A stretch of 30,053 bases of DNA from an uncultured Eggerthellaceae bacterium (GCA_910580205.1 CAJTVP010000021.1:1-30053); one strand, 5' to 3'. Counted from the first letter of the stretch, positions 14,433-22,570 are shown. Numbers and translations are program-made. Notes: generated by a model not told the origin, from the letters alone.

Positions 14433-16373
14433 GTGTTTCTGGTGGGGTGTGAAAAGGTCCAGGTGGAGGTGCCGTCGAAGACCGTGCTCGCAGGCGCGTC
14501 TTTGGGCGTGGATGCCGGGCAGCGCATCGGAATCGTCGGGCGCAACGGGGATGGCAAATCCACGCTGCTCTCCGTGCTGGCCGGTTCGCGGGAGCCGGAT
14601 GGCGGCCGCGTCATCCGCACCAACGGCGTCACCATCGGGCTGCTGGGGCAAGCGGACCGGTTGGATGACGCTTCCAGCGTGCGCGCAGCCGTGGTGGGAG
14701 ACGTTCCCGAATACGTGTGGGCGTCAGACGCGAAGATCCGCGCCATCTTCGACAATCTGCTCCAGGACATCCCGTGGGAGGCGCGCGTGGGGACGCTTTC
14801 CGGCGGTCAGCGCCGCCGCGTTGACTTGGCGCGGGTGTTGGCGGGGGATTGGGACGTGCTCATGTTGGATGAGCCCACCAACCACTTGGACGTGCGCGCG
14901 ATCACCTGGCTCGCCGAGCATTTGAAGACCCGTTGGCGCAAGGACGCGGGCGCGCTTCTGGTGGTCACCCACGATCGGTGGTTCTTGGACGAGGTCTGCA
15001 ACACCATGTGGGAAGTGCATGGGGGCAAGGTCCTGCCGTTCGAGGGTGGCTTCTCGGCCTACACCATGCAGCGCGTCAAGCGCGAGCAGGAGGCGCTGGT
15101 GGCGGAGCAGAAGCGTCAGAACGCGCTTCGCCGTGAATTGGCGTGGCTCTCCCGCGGGGCGCGGGCTCGGGCCACCAAGCCGAAGTTCCACGTGGCTGCT
15201 GCGAAGGAGCTGATCGCGGATGTGCCGCCGCTGCGGGATGAGCTGGAGCTCAAGCGCATGGCCATGGCGCGCATCGGCAAGCAGGTGGTTGATCTGGAAG
15301 ATGTGACGGTGGCGTTCGACTGTGAAGATGTTTCCGAAGGTGACGTTGATGAAAGCGGCGCTGACGGAAGCGGGACCAGAGGCGGCATTGCGAGCGGTGG
15401 CAACGGCCAAGGATCGCGTCCGGTGCTCGATGGCATCACGTGGCAGATCGGGCCGGGGGATCGCGTGGGCATCGTGGGCGCGAACGGTGCAGGGAAGACC
15501 ACGCTTCTGCGCGTGCTGGAAGGAGAGCTCGCTCCCACCAAAGGGCGCGTGAAGATCGGCCAGACGGTGCGCTTCGCCGTGTTGAGCCAGCACCTTGACA
15601 ACTTGCGGGCTTTCGATGGCGACCGCGTCCGGCAGGCCATCGCCCGGTTCCCGCACCGCACGATGTTGGACGGCAAGGACCAGAGCGCGACCGACCTTTT
15701 GGAACGGCTGGGATTCAGCAAAGCGGACCTGAACGAGCCGGTGGAGGATCTCTCTGGCGGCCAGCGGCGCAGGCTCGCGCTCATGATGATCTTGCTGGAG
15801 CAGCCCAACGTGCTCATCCTGGACGAGCCGGGCAATGACTTGGACATAGACATGCTGGCATCCGTGGAGGATATGCTGGATGGCTGGCCTGGAACGTTGA
15901 TCTTGGTCACCCATGATCGGTATCTGATGGAACGCGTGACGGATATGCAGTATGCGCTCCTGGATGGCAAGCTGCGGCATCTTCCGCGCGGCGTGGACGA
16001 ATACCTGGAGCTGGTGGGCGAGCAGGGTCCGGGAAAGCGCGCGGAAGCAGCGCCTTCGCCAGGGACCAAGGAAGGCGCGGCGAAGAGCGCGCCCAGCGCG
16101 GAAGCGGATGCGGTCGCGGACGGCCCGGAGGACGGATCGCAGGCGCTTTCCAACGCAGAGCGGCATCGGCTAGGGAAGCTGGTGGCCTCCCTTGAGCGGA
16201 AGATGGAGACGGCGACCACCCGCATCGATCAGGCGCGAGCGCAGATGGATGCTGTGGATCCGACGGATTTCCAGGCGTTGACGGGCGCGCAGGCGAAGGT
16301 CGATGAGCTCAAGGAAGCGCTCTCGGCGTTGGAGGAGGAGTGGCTGGCTGCGTCCGAGCGGCTGTCTTCGTGA
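14433..16373 (+). CDS. ABC-F family ATPase (Uup-like)
   Basis: A soluble tandem ATPase of 646 residues without membrane domains, of the ABC-F group that acts on ribosomes. The GTG start has AAGGAGGAG eight bases upstream. First cassette: Walker A GRNGDGKS (36-43), LSGGQRRR, Walker B VLMLDEPTNHLDV. Second: GANGAGKTT, LSGGQRRRLALMMILL and VLILDEPGNDLDI. The two are joined by the long charged linker helix typical of ABC-F. The last 70 residues form a coiled-coil like the Uup C-terminal domain. Odd points are a Gly/Ser/Asp-rich insertion around residues 295-330 before the second cassette and an Ala/Glu-rich spacer before the coiled coil. It is most like Uup, but an antibiotic-resistance role cannot be excluded. 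Confidence 0.9.
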   Translation: MFLVGCEKVQVEVPSKTVLAGASLGVDAGQRIGIVGRNGDGKSTLLSVLAGSREPDGGRVIRTNGVTIGLLGQADRLDDASSVRAAVVGDVPEYVWASDAKIRAIFDNLLQDIPWEARVGTLSGGQRRRVDLARVLAGDWDVLMLDEPTNHLDVRAITWLAEHLKTRWRKDAGALLVVTHDRWFLDEVCNTMWEVHGGKVLPFEGGFSAYTMQRVKREQEALVAEQKRQNALRRELAWLSRGARARATKPKFHVAAAKELIADVPPLRDELELKRMAMARIGKQVVDLEDVTVAFDCEDVSEGDVDESGADGSGTRGGIASGGNGQGSRPVLDGITWQIGPGDRVGIVGANGAGKTTLLRVLEGELAPTKGRVKIGQTVRFAVLSQHLDNLRAFDGDRVRQAIARFPHRTMLDGKDQSATDLLERLGFSKADLNEPVEDLSGGQRRRLALMMILLEQPNVLILDEPGNDLDIDMLASVEDMLDGWPGTLILVTHDRYLMERVTDMQYALLDGKLRHLPRGVDEYLELVGEQGPGKRAEAAPSPGTKEGAAKSAPSAEADAVADGPEDGSQALSNAERHRLGKLVASLERKMETATTRIDQARAQMDAVDPTDFQALTGAQAKVDELKEALSALEEEWLAASERLSS

Positions 16374-16374
16374 G

Positions 16375-16404
16375 TTGAGCGCGCATGGGCCCGCGTGCTA
16401 CCAT
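16375..16404 (+). promoter_or_regulatory. Promoter of the DtxR/MntR-like gene
   Basis: TTGAGC (16375-16380), an 18-base spacer and extended -10 TGC-TACCAT (hexamer 16399-16404). A transcript would start near 16411 and favours the downstream GTG start at 16434. It begins right at the stop of the ABC-F gene. Confidence 0.6.
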
Positions 16405-16433
16405 CTCTGAAAGCGATGAGAGCGAAGGGACGC

Positions 16434-16817
16434 GTGGTGGAGAAGGTTTCAACGTCTTTGGAAGATTACCTGGAAGCGCTGGTGATGCTGGGCGGTCAGG
16501 ATGGTCCGATCCGCAGCGTGGACCTGGCCGAGAAGATGGGCGTCTCCAAGCCTTCCGTGAACAAGGCCGTCACCATGCTCAAGCAGAAAGGCTACGTTAC
16601 GCAGGCGTTCTACGGGGCCATCACGCTCACGGATTCCGGCATCTCCTACGGACAGAACGTGCTGCGGCGGCACCGCGCGCTCACGCGCTTCTTGAACAAG
16701 GCGCTGGGGATAGATGCGGAGACGGCTGAGAAAGAGGCATGCATGATGGAGCACGCCATCAGCGACGATTCGTTCGAAAAGTGGATGGCGTTCATCGATT
16801 CTCTGGGCCTTGATTGA
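16434..16817 (+). CDS. DtxR/MntR-like metal-dependent transcriptional regulator
   Basis: A 127-residue regulator with an N-terminal winged helix (TSLEDYLEALVMLGG, then SVDLAEKMGVSKPSVNKAVT, then KQKGYVTQAFYGAITLTDSG) and a dimer domain (RRHRALTRFLNKALGID and EACMMEHAISDD). Cys in EACMMEH and the His/Glu residues nearby match the metal site of the DtxR/MntR family. The size is that of MntR, with no FeoA-like third domain. The GTG at 16434 has GAAGGGA just upstream; ATG 16416 and GTG 16395 are in frame but have poorer ribosome sites, and 16395 lies in the promoter. No transporter is adjacent, so the metal (Mn or Fe) is unknown. Confidence 0.88.
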   Translation: MVEKVSTSLEDYLEALVMLGGQDGPIRSVDLAEKMGVSKPSVNKAVTMLKQKGYVTQAFYGAITLTDSGISYGQNVLRRHRALTRFLNKALGIDAETAEKEACMMEHAISDDSFEKWMAFIDSLGLD

Positions 16818-16866
16818 TCGGGCTTGGCGAAGCGATGCCGATGAGACGGCCTTCGGGGCTTCTGGC

Positions 16867-16895
16867 TTGGAAACCGTTGGCAAACGTGCTACCCT
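16867..16895 (+). promoter_or_regulatory. Promoter of the septum protein / Ppx operon
   Basis: TTGGAA (16867-16872), a 17-base spacer and TACCCT (16890-16895) with the extended TGC immediately before. This is the best-spaced plus-strand promoter in the region. A start near 16902 gives a leader of about 53 bases before the TTG at 16955. Confidence 0.65.
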
Positions 16896-16954
16896 GATAC
16901 AGCTTCATCGCACACACGCAACCAAAACGATACCCCGTGCTACAGGAGCGTTTT

Positions 16955-17917
16955 TTGGCTCAACAGTCGAACATCCTCTCTTTCGACGAAGTCCGTCGCA
17001 ACACCCGTGCATCTTCCTCTCGCGCTCATGGGCGCTCTGATCGGATGCAGGATTCGCAGAATCTGACCAACATCTTCAAGCTGGACTTCGGAGAAGGGGC
17101 GGAACCGTCCTCATCAGGCGGCTCAGGGGATGCGATCATAAGCCAGAACGCCGCCAGCGCTCCACGCCAGGCGATCTTTTCCGCTGATGACTTGGCGAAC
17201 GAAGAGGACGCATCTTCCCAAGCAGCTCAAGGAAAAGGCTTGTTCTCAAGGTTCTCCTCATGGCGCGCGGCGCGCAGCAAGCAAGCGGCTGAGCACGCGT
17301 TCGAGAAGGCCTATGGCGGCGCGAGCGGCAACGGCGGCCAGGGCGGTCCGCGGGCTGCCGTCTACACCGGGCAGATGGGCGCCTCCCAGAAGCGCGCATC
17401 CCGCATCCAGAGCAACGGGAGCGCTGGCATCATGGCAAGCGCAGAATCCGTTTTGCATGGGTTCACCTTCGGCGCTGCTGGCGGCATCTTCGCGAAGCTG
17501 GGGGAGAAGCTCCCGAAGCTGCCGGAGATGTCCCGCGGGTTCAAGCGCGGCATCTTCGCTGGCTGCTGCTCGCTCATCACCATCTTGCTGGCTGGCTCCA
17601 TCTACGTGCCGGCGCAGCATTACTATCAGCAGATCCGCGAGCGCGACCGGCTCAGCGCGGAATACTCAGCGGTGCAAGAGCGCAATGAGGCGCTTCAATC
17701 CATGGTGGATCGCCTTTCCACGGATGAGGGCCTGGAGGACAAGGCCCATGCGGAATTCGGGCTCATCAAGCCGGATGAAGAGACGGCCAGCGTGATCGGG
17801 ATAGAGCCGGATACCACGCTGGATTTCAAGGCGAACATCGCTCCGGGCAGCGTCCCGGCGCCGGAGACGTGGTATTCCGGCGTGCTGGACGTGCTCTTCT
17901 TCTACGATCGCGGATGA
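16955..17917 (+). CDS. DivIC/FtsL-like septum formation initiator with long N-terminal extension
   Basis: A bitopic division protein of 320 residues from a TTG at 16955 with CAGGAG six bases upstream (a GTG at 16937 is in frame but has no site). The first 195 residues are low-complexity, rich in Ser, Ala, Gly and Gln, probably disordered and cytoplasmic. A membrane helix follows at about 200-218 (GIFAGCCSLITILLAGSIYV), then an extracytoplasmic coiled coil (QQIRERDRLSAEYSAVQERN) and the conserved EDKAHAEFGLIKPDEE block of the DivIC family. FtsB/DivIC proteins are usually about 100-150 residues, so the extension is unusual. It overlaps the next gene by four bases (ATGA). Confidence 0.85.
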   Translation: MAQQSNILSFDEVRRNTRASSSRAHGRSDRMQDSQNLTNIFKLDFGEGAEPSSSGGSGDAIISQNAASAPRQAIFSADDLANEEDASSQAAQGKGLFSRFSSWRAARSKQAAEHAFEKAYGGASGNGGQGGPRAAVYTGQMGASQKRASRIQSNGSAGIMASAESVLHGFTFGAAGGIFAKLGEKLPKLPEMSRGFKRGIFAGCCSLITILLAGSIYVPAQHYYQQIRERDRLSAEYSAVQERNEALQSMVDRLSTDEGLEDKAHAEFGLIKPDEETASVIGIEPDTTLDFKANIAPGSVPAPETWYSGVLDVLFFYDRG

Positions 17918-18882
17918 TGGGCGCGCATCCGCACAGCTTGCACGGTCCGGTCGCGCGCATCGCGGCTTTGGATATCGGCACGGTGACCAGCCGTCTTTTG
18001 GTGGGGGATACCGATGGCCGCGCGGTCTCGGTGGTGGAGCGCGCCTATGAGGTGACGAATCTGGGCGAAGGCGTGGATGCCACCGGGCGTTTGAGTGTGG
18101 CCGCCCTTGAGCGCGTGGCGGGCGCCATAGACAGCTTCCTCGTCCTTCGGGATGCTTGTTCGACGCTGGAGCTCCCGGTGGAGAAGACGGTGGTCGTGAC
18201 CACCTCTGCTGCGCGCGATGCGGAGAACGCCCAGGAGTTCGCAGCCATGATGGCGGAACGTGGGTTGCACCTTTCGGTGCTCACCGGTCAAGAGGAGGCG
18301 GCGCTCACGTTCTTGGGCGCCACGTCTCCCTTGGATCCAGGCGCGCCGGTGTGCGTGATGGACGTGGGCGGCGGCTCTACGGAGATTTCCTTCGGACGCG
18401 CGGGCGAGGCAGTGAGGGCGTCCCATTCTTTCGACATAGGGTGCCGTCGCGCGACGGAGCGCTTTTTCCGCACGGATCCGCCAACGGCTGAGGAACGGGC
18501 GAAGGCGGCAGCATGGATGCGCGCGGAGTTCTCAGCCTGGGACGGCGCGCGGGGCGAGGGGAGCGGGCCGAGCCAGCTCATCGCTGTCGCTGGCACAGCC
18601 ACGAGCGCCATCAGCATGGAGAAGCGCTTAGCGGTCTATGATCCGGAGCAGGTCCAAGGAGCGCACCTGGCGAAGGGGCAGCTGGACGGGCTGGTCGAAC
18701 GGCTGGCGTCCATGACGGAGGCGGAGCGGGAGCGCGTGGTGGGATTGGACCCGAGGCGCGCGCCGGTCATCGTCGCGGGGCTTTCGATCCTTTCCGTAGC
18801 CATGGAGGTGTTCGGATTCTCGGATTTCATGGCCAGCGAATCGGATATCTTGCAAGGCATCATCTTGGATGCGGTGCGCTGA
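17914..18882 (+). CDS. Ppx/GppA family phosphatase
   Basis: An exopolyphosphatase or pppGpp phosphohydrolase family member of 322 residues. The actin-like fold motifs are present: phosphate 1 IAALDIGTVTSRLLVGD, TTSAARDAENAQEF, the catalytic loop LTGQEEAALTFLGA and phosphate 2 VMDVGGGSTEISFG. VAGTATSAISM, the adenosine-like loop, follows, and GLSILSVAMEVFG closes the domain. It has the short form without a C-terminal HD-like domain, typical of actinobacterial Ppx. The start ATG overlaps the stop of the septum gene as ATGATG. The association of DivIC-like and Ppx genes is common in Actinobacteria. Confidence 0.92.
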   Translation: MMGAHPHSLHGPVARIAALDIGTVTSRLLVGDTDGRAVSVVERAYEVTNLGEGVDATGRLSVAALERVAGAIDSFLVLRDACSTLELPVEKTVVVTTSAARDAENAQEFAAMMAERGLHLSVLTGQEEAALTFLGATSPLDPGAPVCVMDVGGGSTEISFGRAGEAVRASHSFDIGCRRATERFFRTDPPTAEERAKAAAWMRAEFSAWDGARGEGSGPSQLIAVAGTATSAISMEKRLAVYDPEQVQGAHLAKGQLDGLVERLASMTEAERERVVGLDPRRAPVIVAGLSILSVAMEVFGFSDFMASESDILQGIILDAVR

Positions 18883-18912
18883 GCGGATGCACCGGGCTGC
18901 GATGCCGTTAGA

Positions 18913-18921
18913 TGCTATCAT
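18913..18921 (+). promoter_or_regulatory. Extended -10 element (TGCTATCAT) of the polyprenyl synthase gene
   Basis: TGCTATCAT lies 38 bases upstream of the ATG at 18960. The -35 region is poor, which is tolerated with an extended -10. Confidence 0.5.
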
Positions 18922-18959
18922 TTACGGCATACGTGTGAGAGTCGGCTGAGACGGGGGAT

Positions 18960-20015
18960 ATGGAAAGCATCACAGAGATCTTGGAGTCAGTTGATCGTCA
19001 GCCGACCACCTTCGAAGAGTATTTGGATTGCTACGCGAATCGCGTGGGCAGCCTCATCAACAGCTACATTCCTGCAGGCACGCATCCTGATATGGACCGG
19101 TATCTCTACGGGCCGTTGCGCGCATATTCCGACAACGGCGGCAAGCGGCATCGTCCGCTCATCTGCTTCGCCGCATGCCTTGCGGTGGGCGGCAACGCCG
19201 ATCTGGCCACGTCCGCGGCGGCGGCTATCGAGCACTTCCACACCGCCGCGCTCATCCATGATGACATCGCTGATGATGCGGAGCTTCGCCGCGGTGAGCC
19301 GTGCTTGCATCTGACGGAGGGGCTGGGGCTTGCCATCAACATGGGGGACCTTGCGCTCTCCTTGGTGAATGGCACGGTCATGCGCGATCCGGCGCTGGAT
19401 GACGCCACCAAGGTGCGCGTGGTGACCGAGTTGGTGGAGATGACGCGCCGCACCGTGGAGGGGCAGGCGCTGGACATCGGCTGGGCGCGGGATGGCCGCT
19501 ATGACATCACCCCGGAAGACTACCTTGAGATGGCCACGCACAAAACAGCTCACTATTCAGGCGCGGTGCCGTTGGCCATCGGGGCCATCATCGGCGGGGG
19601 CTCGGAAGCTGAGATAGAGGCGCTGCGCAATTACGGTTTGGACACGGGGCTGGCGTTCCAGATCCAGGATGACCTGCTCAATCTGGTCGGCCGCGAAGAG
19701 AGCACGAAGAAGGACTTCCGCAGCGATGTCACGGAAGGCAAGCGCACGCTGGTGGTGGTGCATGCGCTCCATGCGCTTGAGGATGGGGATCGGGAGCGCC
19801 TGATCCAGCTTCTGTCTTCGCATACCCGCCGTCCTGAAGAGCTGGCGGAGGCTGTGGCGCTCATGGAGAAAGCCGGCAGCATAGAGTATGCGCGCTCCTA
19901 TGCGGAGAACCTCACGTCCATCGCGAAGAACCGCCTGAACGACATGCTCCCGCCGTCAAGCGCGCGGGATCTTCTGGAATCCATGGCCGACTGGTTCGTG
20001 AACCGCCTTCGGTAG
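18960..20015 (+). CDS. Polyprenyl diphosphate synthase (IspA/IspB family)
   Basis: A trans-prenyltransferase of 351 residues that adds isopentenyl units to an allylic diphosphate for quinone side chains, undecaprenol or other isoprenoids. Motifs in order: GGKRHRP (60-66), first Asp-rich motif HDDIADD (100-106) followed by RRGEP, KTAHYSG, and second motif FQIQDDLLNLVG (233-244), in which the fifth position is Asn rather than Asp. Product chain length cannot be read reliably from sequence; residues before the first motif (HFHTAALI) are bulky at some positions. An ATG with GGGGGAT upstream is the clear start. The peptidoglycan-binding gene follows 12 bases after. Confidence 0.9.
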   Translation: MESITEILESVDRQPTTFEEYLDCYANRVGSLINSYIPAGTHPDMDRYLYGPLRAYSDNGGKRHRPLICFAACLAVGGNADLATSAAAAIEHFHTAALIHDDIADDAELRRGEPCLHLTEGLGLAINMGDLALSLVNGTVMRDPALDDATKVRVVTELVEMTRRTVEGQALDIGWARDGRYDITPEDYLEMATHKTAHYSGAVPLAIGAIIGGGSEAEIEALRNYGLDTGLAFQIQDDLLNLVGREESTKKDFRSDVTEGKRTLVVVHALHALEDGDRERLIQLLSSHTRRPEELAEAVALMEKAGSIEYARSYAENLTSIAKNRLNDMLPPSSARDLLESMADWFVNRLR

Positions 20016-20027
20016 GGGAGCTTGGGA

Positions 20028-20915
20028 TTGAAGACGATCAAGCGCGGACATAAGGGAGCGGCCGTCGAAGACGTGCAGCAGCGTTTGGCGCTGTTGGGAT
20101 ATCTGTCTGAAGAGGCTATCACCGGCGAATATGAGGATGAGACCGCGGACGCGGTGCGTGCGTTCTGCGCGGCCTATGAGCTTCCTTGCCGCGAAGAGGT
20201 GGATGAGGAAGTGTGGGGTCAGCTGGTGGATGCCAGCTACAATCTGGGCGACCGGACGCTGTATCTGCGGATGCCGAACTTCCAGGGGCATGATGTGGAG
20301 GAGCTCCAGCTAGCGCTGGGCGCCCTGGGCTTTCTGGTGGGTGGCGAAGACGGCGTGTTCGGCGCGCATACGGAAGACGCGCTGCGCACGTTCCAGATGA
20401 ATCTCGGTCTGCCATCAGACGGCATCGCGGGGGCGTACACCTTCACGGCCCTTCACAACCTGGCGCATTCGTGGGTGGGAAAGGGTTCGCTGTCACGGGG
20501 GCAGCATGTGGGGTTCGCTCGTGCGGCCGATGTGCTTGAGGAGCATGCGCTCTGCCTGTTCGGCACCACGCCGTTCACGCGTTCGGTGGCGTCCCGCATG
20601 TCCAATCTGGCCGTTGCCACCAATCCCGCCAGCCGCATCGTGAGCGCGGACACTTTGAGCGTGGAGCCAGACGAATCCATGACGCTCGTGCAGATCGCCA
20701 TGAAGGCGGAGGGTGATGGCGTGCCCACCGTCACCTACATCGATGACGATTCCCTCTCCGTTCGCCTTTCCGGGGCCATCCAGTCCATGCGCGGCGGCTC
20801 CGCCAAGCGGATCCGCATCGTGGTGCCGGGCGAGAGCTGGGATGGCGCCGGTGAAGACCGCAGCGCGCAGCATTTCGCCATCACGCTCTTGGATGCCCTC
20901 TGCGCGGCGCTCTGA
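20028..20915 (+). CDS. Peptidoglycan-binding protein with degenerate C-terminal domain
   Basis: A 295-residue protein from TTG 20028, seven bases after AGGGGAG; a TTG at 20022 sits too close to the ribosome site. Two PG_binding_1 repeats occupy residues 1-65 (KRGHKGAAVEDVQQRLALLG) and 80-145 (EELQLALGALGFLVGGEDG, then FGAHTEDALRTFQMNLGLPS). The C-terminal 130 residues resemble the fold of cell-wall amidases of the CwlM kind, but I cannot find the zinc His/Glu set, so it may be a non-catalytic binding or regulatory domain. There is no signal peptide, so it may be cytoplasmic, as is CwlM. It follows the polyprenyl synthase gene by 12 bases. Confidence 0.78.
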   Translation: MKTIKRGHKGAAVEDVQQRLALLGYLSEEAITGEYEDETADAVRAFCAAYELPCREEVDEEVWGQLVDASYNLGDRTLYLRMPNFQGHDVEELQLALGALGFLVGGEDGVFGAHTEDALRTFQMNLGLPSDGIAGAYTFTALHNLAHSWVGKGSLSRGQHVGFARAADVLEEHALCLFGTTPFTRSVASRMSNLAVATNPASRIVSADTLSVEPDESMTLVQIAMKAEGDGVPTVTYIDDDSLSVRLSGAIQSMRGGSAKRIRIVVPGESWDGAGEDRSAQHFAITLLDALCAAL

Positions 20916-20928
20916 TCCGACGCGCGAA

Positions 20929-20953
20929 AAAGCCTGGCGCTCGGCCAGGCTTT
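20929..20953. terminator. Bidirectional intrinsic terminator
   Basis: A perfect ten-base-pair stem AAAGCCTGGC / GCCAGGCTTT (20929-20938 with 20944-20953) with a GCTCG loop. On the minus strand it is followed by a five-T run, so it serves the NlpC/P60 gene best; on the plus strand it ends the peptidoglycan-binding gene. Confidence 0.9.
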
Positions 20954-20987
20954 CCATCACATCCGCTGTATTTCGTCAGCTGGTTCG

Positions 20988-21680
20988 TCAGATGATGTGA
21001 GCGGCGAAGGTGGGGCAGTAAGCTGCCATGGATTGCACCACGATGCCCTTGCGCGGGGAGGCGTGCACGTATTCGCCGTCACCCAGGTAGATGCCAGTGT
21101 GATAGACGCCGCCATTGCCCCAGAACAGAAGGTCGCCGCGTTCAGCCTCATCAAGGGAGATGCGCTCAGCCACGCCGGACTGGGCCGCCGCCGTGCGCGG
21201 GAGCTCCACGCCCAGCGCCTTGTTGAAGACATAGCCCGTGAAGCCGGAGCAGTCGAACCCGGAAGGCGTGGTGCCACCGTAAGCGTAGGGGGTGCCCACG
21301 TGGGCCATGGCTTCAGCGATGAGAGATTCCACGCGAGAAGCGCGTTCAGCTTCCGGATCAAGGGGCGTGATGGTCTTCTCCAGAAGGGAGGAGTTGCCAT
21401 CAAGATCAGCGTAGAGCGCCTGGATGCAAGCGGAGGCGGAGGTTTTCGCCAGAGGAATGGCCTGCTCTGCAGTCTGTGGAGCAGGGTCTTGAGTCTGGTC
21501 GGCTCCTTCGTTGGCGAATGCCAGGGAGGCGCCTTGGGTGGCCGTGGCCATCCCGATGCTGAGCATCAACGCCATGGATGCTCCCGCAAGCCTCCTCTCT
21601 TTGCGCTTCGCGTGCTGCGCCTTATGCGCCGGTTGGGAATGCTTGCATGAAGCGATCTTCGCGGTGGTGTTCGTGCTCAA
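20988..21680 (-). CDS. Secreted NlpC/P60 peptidoglycan hydrolase
   Basis: A cell-wall endopeptidase of 230 residues that cleaves peptide stems. It starts at a TTG (21680) behind AAGGACGACG. The signal peptide is unusual in having about 30 residues of basic n-region before the hydrophobic core (LAGASMALMLSIGMA) and a likely cut after AFA near residue 56. The catalytic domain fills the last 115 residues: Cys144 in GFDCSGF, His194 in VYHTGIYLG and His206 in YVHASP. A linker with Pro/Gln/Ala links them. It is convergent with the preceding gene and shares its terminator. Its 5' leader is long and structured (next entry). Confidence 0.92.
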   Translation of the reverse strand: MSTNTTAKIASCKHSQPAHKAQHAKRKERRLAGASMALMLSIGMATATQGASLAFANEGADQTQDPAPQTAEQAIPLAKTSASACIQALYADLDGNSSLLEKTITPLDPEAERASRVESLIAEAMAHVGTPYAYGGTTPSGFDCSGFTGYVFNKALGVELPRTAAAQSGVAERISLDEAERGDLLFWGNGGVYHTGIYLGDGEYVHASPRKGIVVQSMAAYCPTFAAHII

Positions 21681-21987
21681 ACGTCGTCCTTATAACAGGT
21701 CTGCTCTCCTGCGCCTTGCAGACGGGTGCCACCCAAAGTGCGGGTGCGCCGGGACGCTTTTCTCGCGAAGGCGACGCGAGTCGTTTGTGGTCCATGTGCT
21801 CAAGTGAGCGTGCGTTTGCGTCTCAGTGACGAAGAGGTTACGGTTTGATGACGGGGAGGATGGCGGCGTGCGCTGACTTTTCACATCTTCAGCGATTCGC
21901 GTTCGCAAATCGTTCACAATCCAGTTCTGAACAGCGCGATATTCACAATTCCTGCACGAGCGCTCCTTGCGAAGGCCACATCTGGAT
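21681..21987 (-). promoter_or_regulatory. Structured leader and spacer upstream of the NlpC/P60 gene
   Basis: No gene is seen in these 307 bases. On the minus strand, toward the gene, there are three stems: CTCGCG/CGCGAG (21762-21780), CACCC with GGGTG (21730-21746, with a second GGGTG at 21724-21728 that could compete), and GTCTGC/GCAGAC (21699-21723) just before the ribosome site. Further upstream the plus strand has two copies of TTCACAAT (21913-21920, 21942-21949) 29 bases apart. Wall-hydrolase genes in Actinobacteria are often leader-controlled, but I do not find the known c-di-AMP riboswitch core. Function is an inference. Confidence 0.4.
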
Positions 21988-22548
21988 TCAGCCGCGCATC
22001 TTCCTCACGGCGCGCATCCCGCCGTCTATGAACGCATCGATGACGCGGCGGATGCGCTCCCAGTCGCCGCGTTCGGCGAACTCCGAGGTGGCTACCGCAT
22101 GGCATCCGCTCATCTGGAACAGGCGCAAGGCGCGCATGGCGGCATGATCCATTCCCTTGGCAGCTGCATCGGCGTTCGCTTCGGCGTCTTCCCATGTGAG
22201 CGCCATCATGGAGGGAAAGAACCGCGCTTCGTGGACCACGCCGGCAAAGCGCTCCTCTGAGCGGATGCGATCGCAATACAGCGGTTTCCCCTTCCCTTTG
22301 CAACCAGGGTCGCATCCGAACCGCTCTTCGAAGGTGCGCACATCGGTCATGACCTCTGCCACCAGCTCTTCGTACACGTCGCCCACATTGTTGTAATGGG
22401 CGTAAAACGTGGCGCGGCTCACAGAGGCGGCGTGAGCGAGCTCGCTCACAGTTATGGCCATCAACGGCTTCGCCTTCAAAAGGTCCGCAAGGGCGTTTCG
22501 AATCCGGTGAGCGCTGTTTTGGAAGCGCGGGTCATCTGCGGTGGTCAT
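21988..22548 (-). CDS. TetR family transcriptional regulator
   Basis: A 186-residue repressor-type regulator. The N-terminal helix-turn-helix is ALADLLKAKPLMAITVSELA followed by ASVSRATFYAHYNNVGDVYE, which is the canonical TetR_N. The C-terminal ligand domain contains three cysteines in a short basic stretch (FGCDPGCKGKGKPLYC, residues about 78-93), which could hold a metal or sense redox (inference). It is divergent from the DUF262 genes, and a 19-base palindrome lies between them in its own promoter, so it likely represses itself and perhaps them. The start ATG has a weak ribosome site. Confidence 0.92.
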   Translation of the reverse strand: MTTADDPRFQNSAHRIRNALADLLKAKPLMAITVSELAHAASVSRATFYAHYNNVGDVYEELVAEVMTDVRTFEERFGCDPGCKGKGKPLYCDRIRSEERFAGVVHEARFFPSMMALTWEDAEANADAAAKGMDHAAMRALRLFQMSGCHAVATSEFAERGDWERIRRVIDAFIDGGMRAVRKMRG

Positions 22549-22570
22549 GGGCGATCCGTTTCTGGAGGAA

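Noticed and set aside
14724..16166. 480-codon open frame antisense to the ABC-F gene
   Set aside because: Composition is Arg/His-rich with no recognisable domain; the sense gene is certain.
21681..21987. c-di-AMP (ydaO-type) riboswitch before the NlpC/P60 gene
   Set aside because: Stems are present but I cannot find the conserved core sequences; kept only as an unnamed structured leader.
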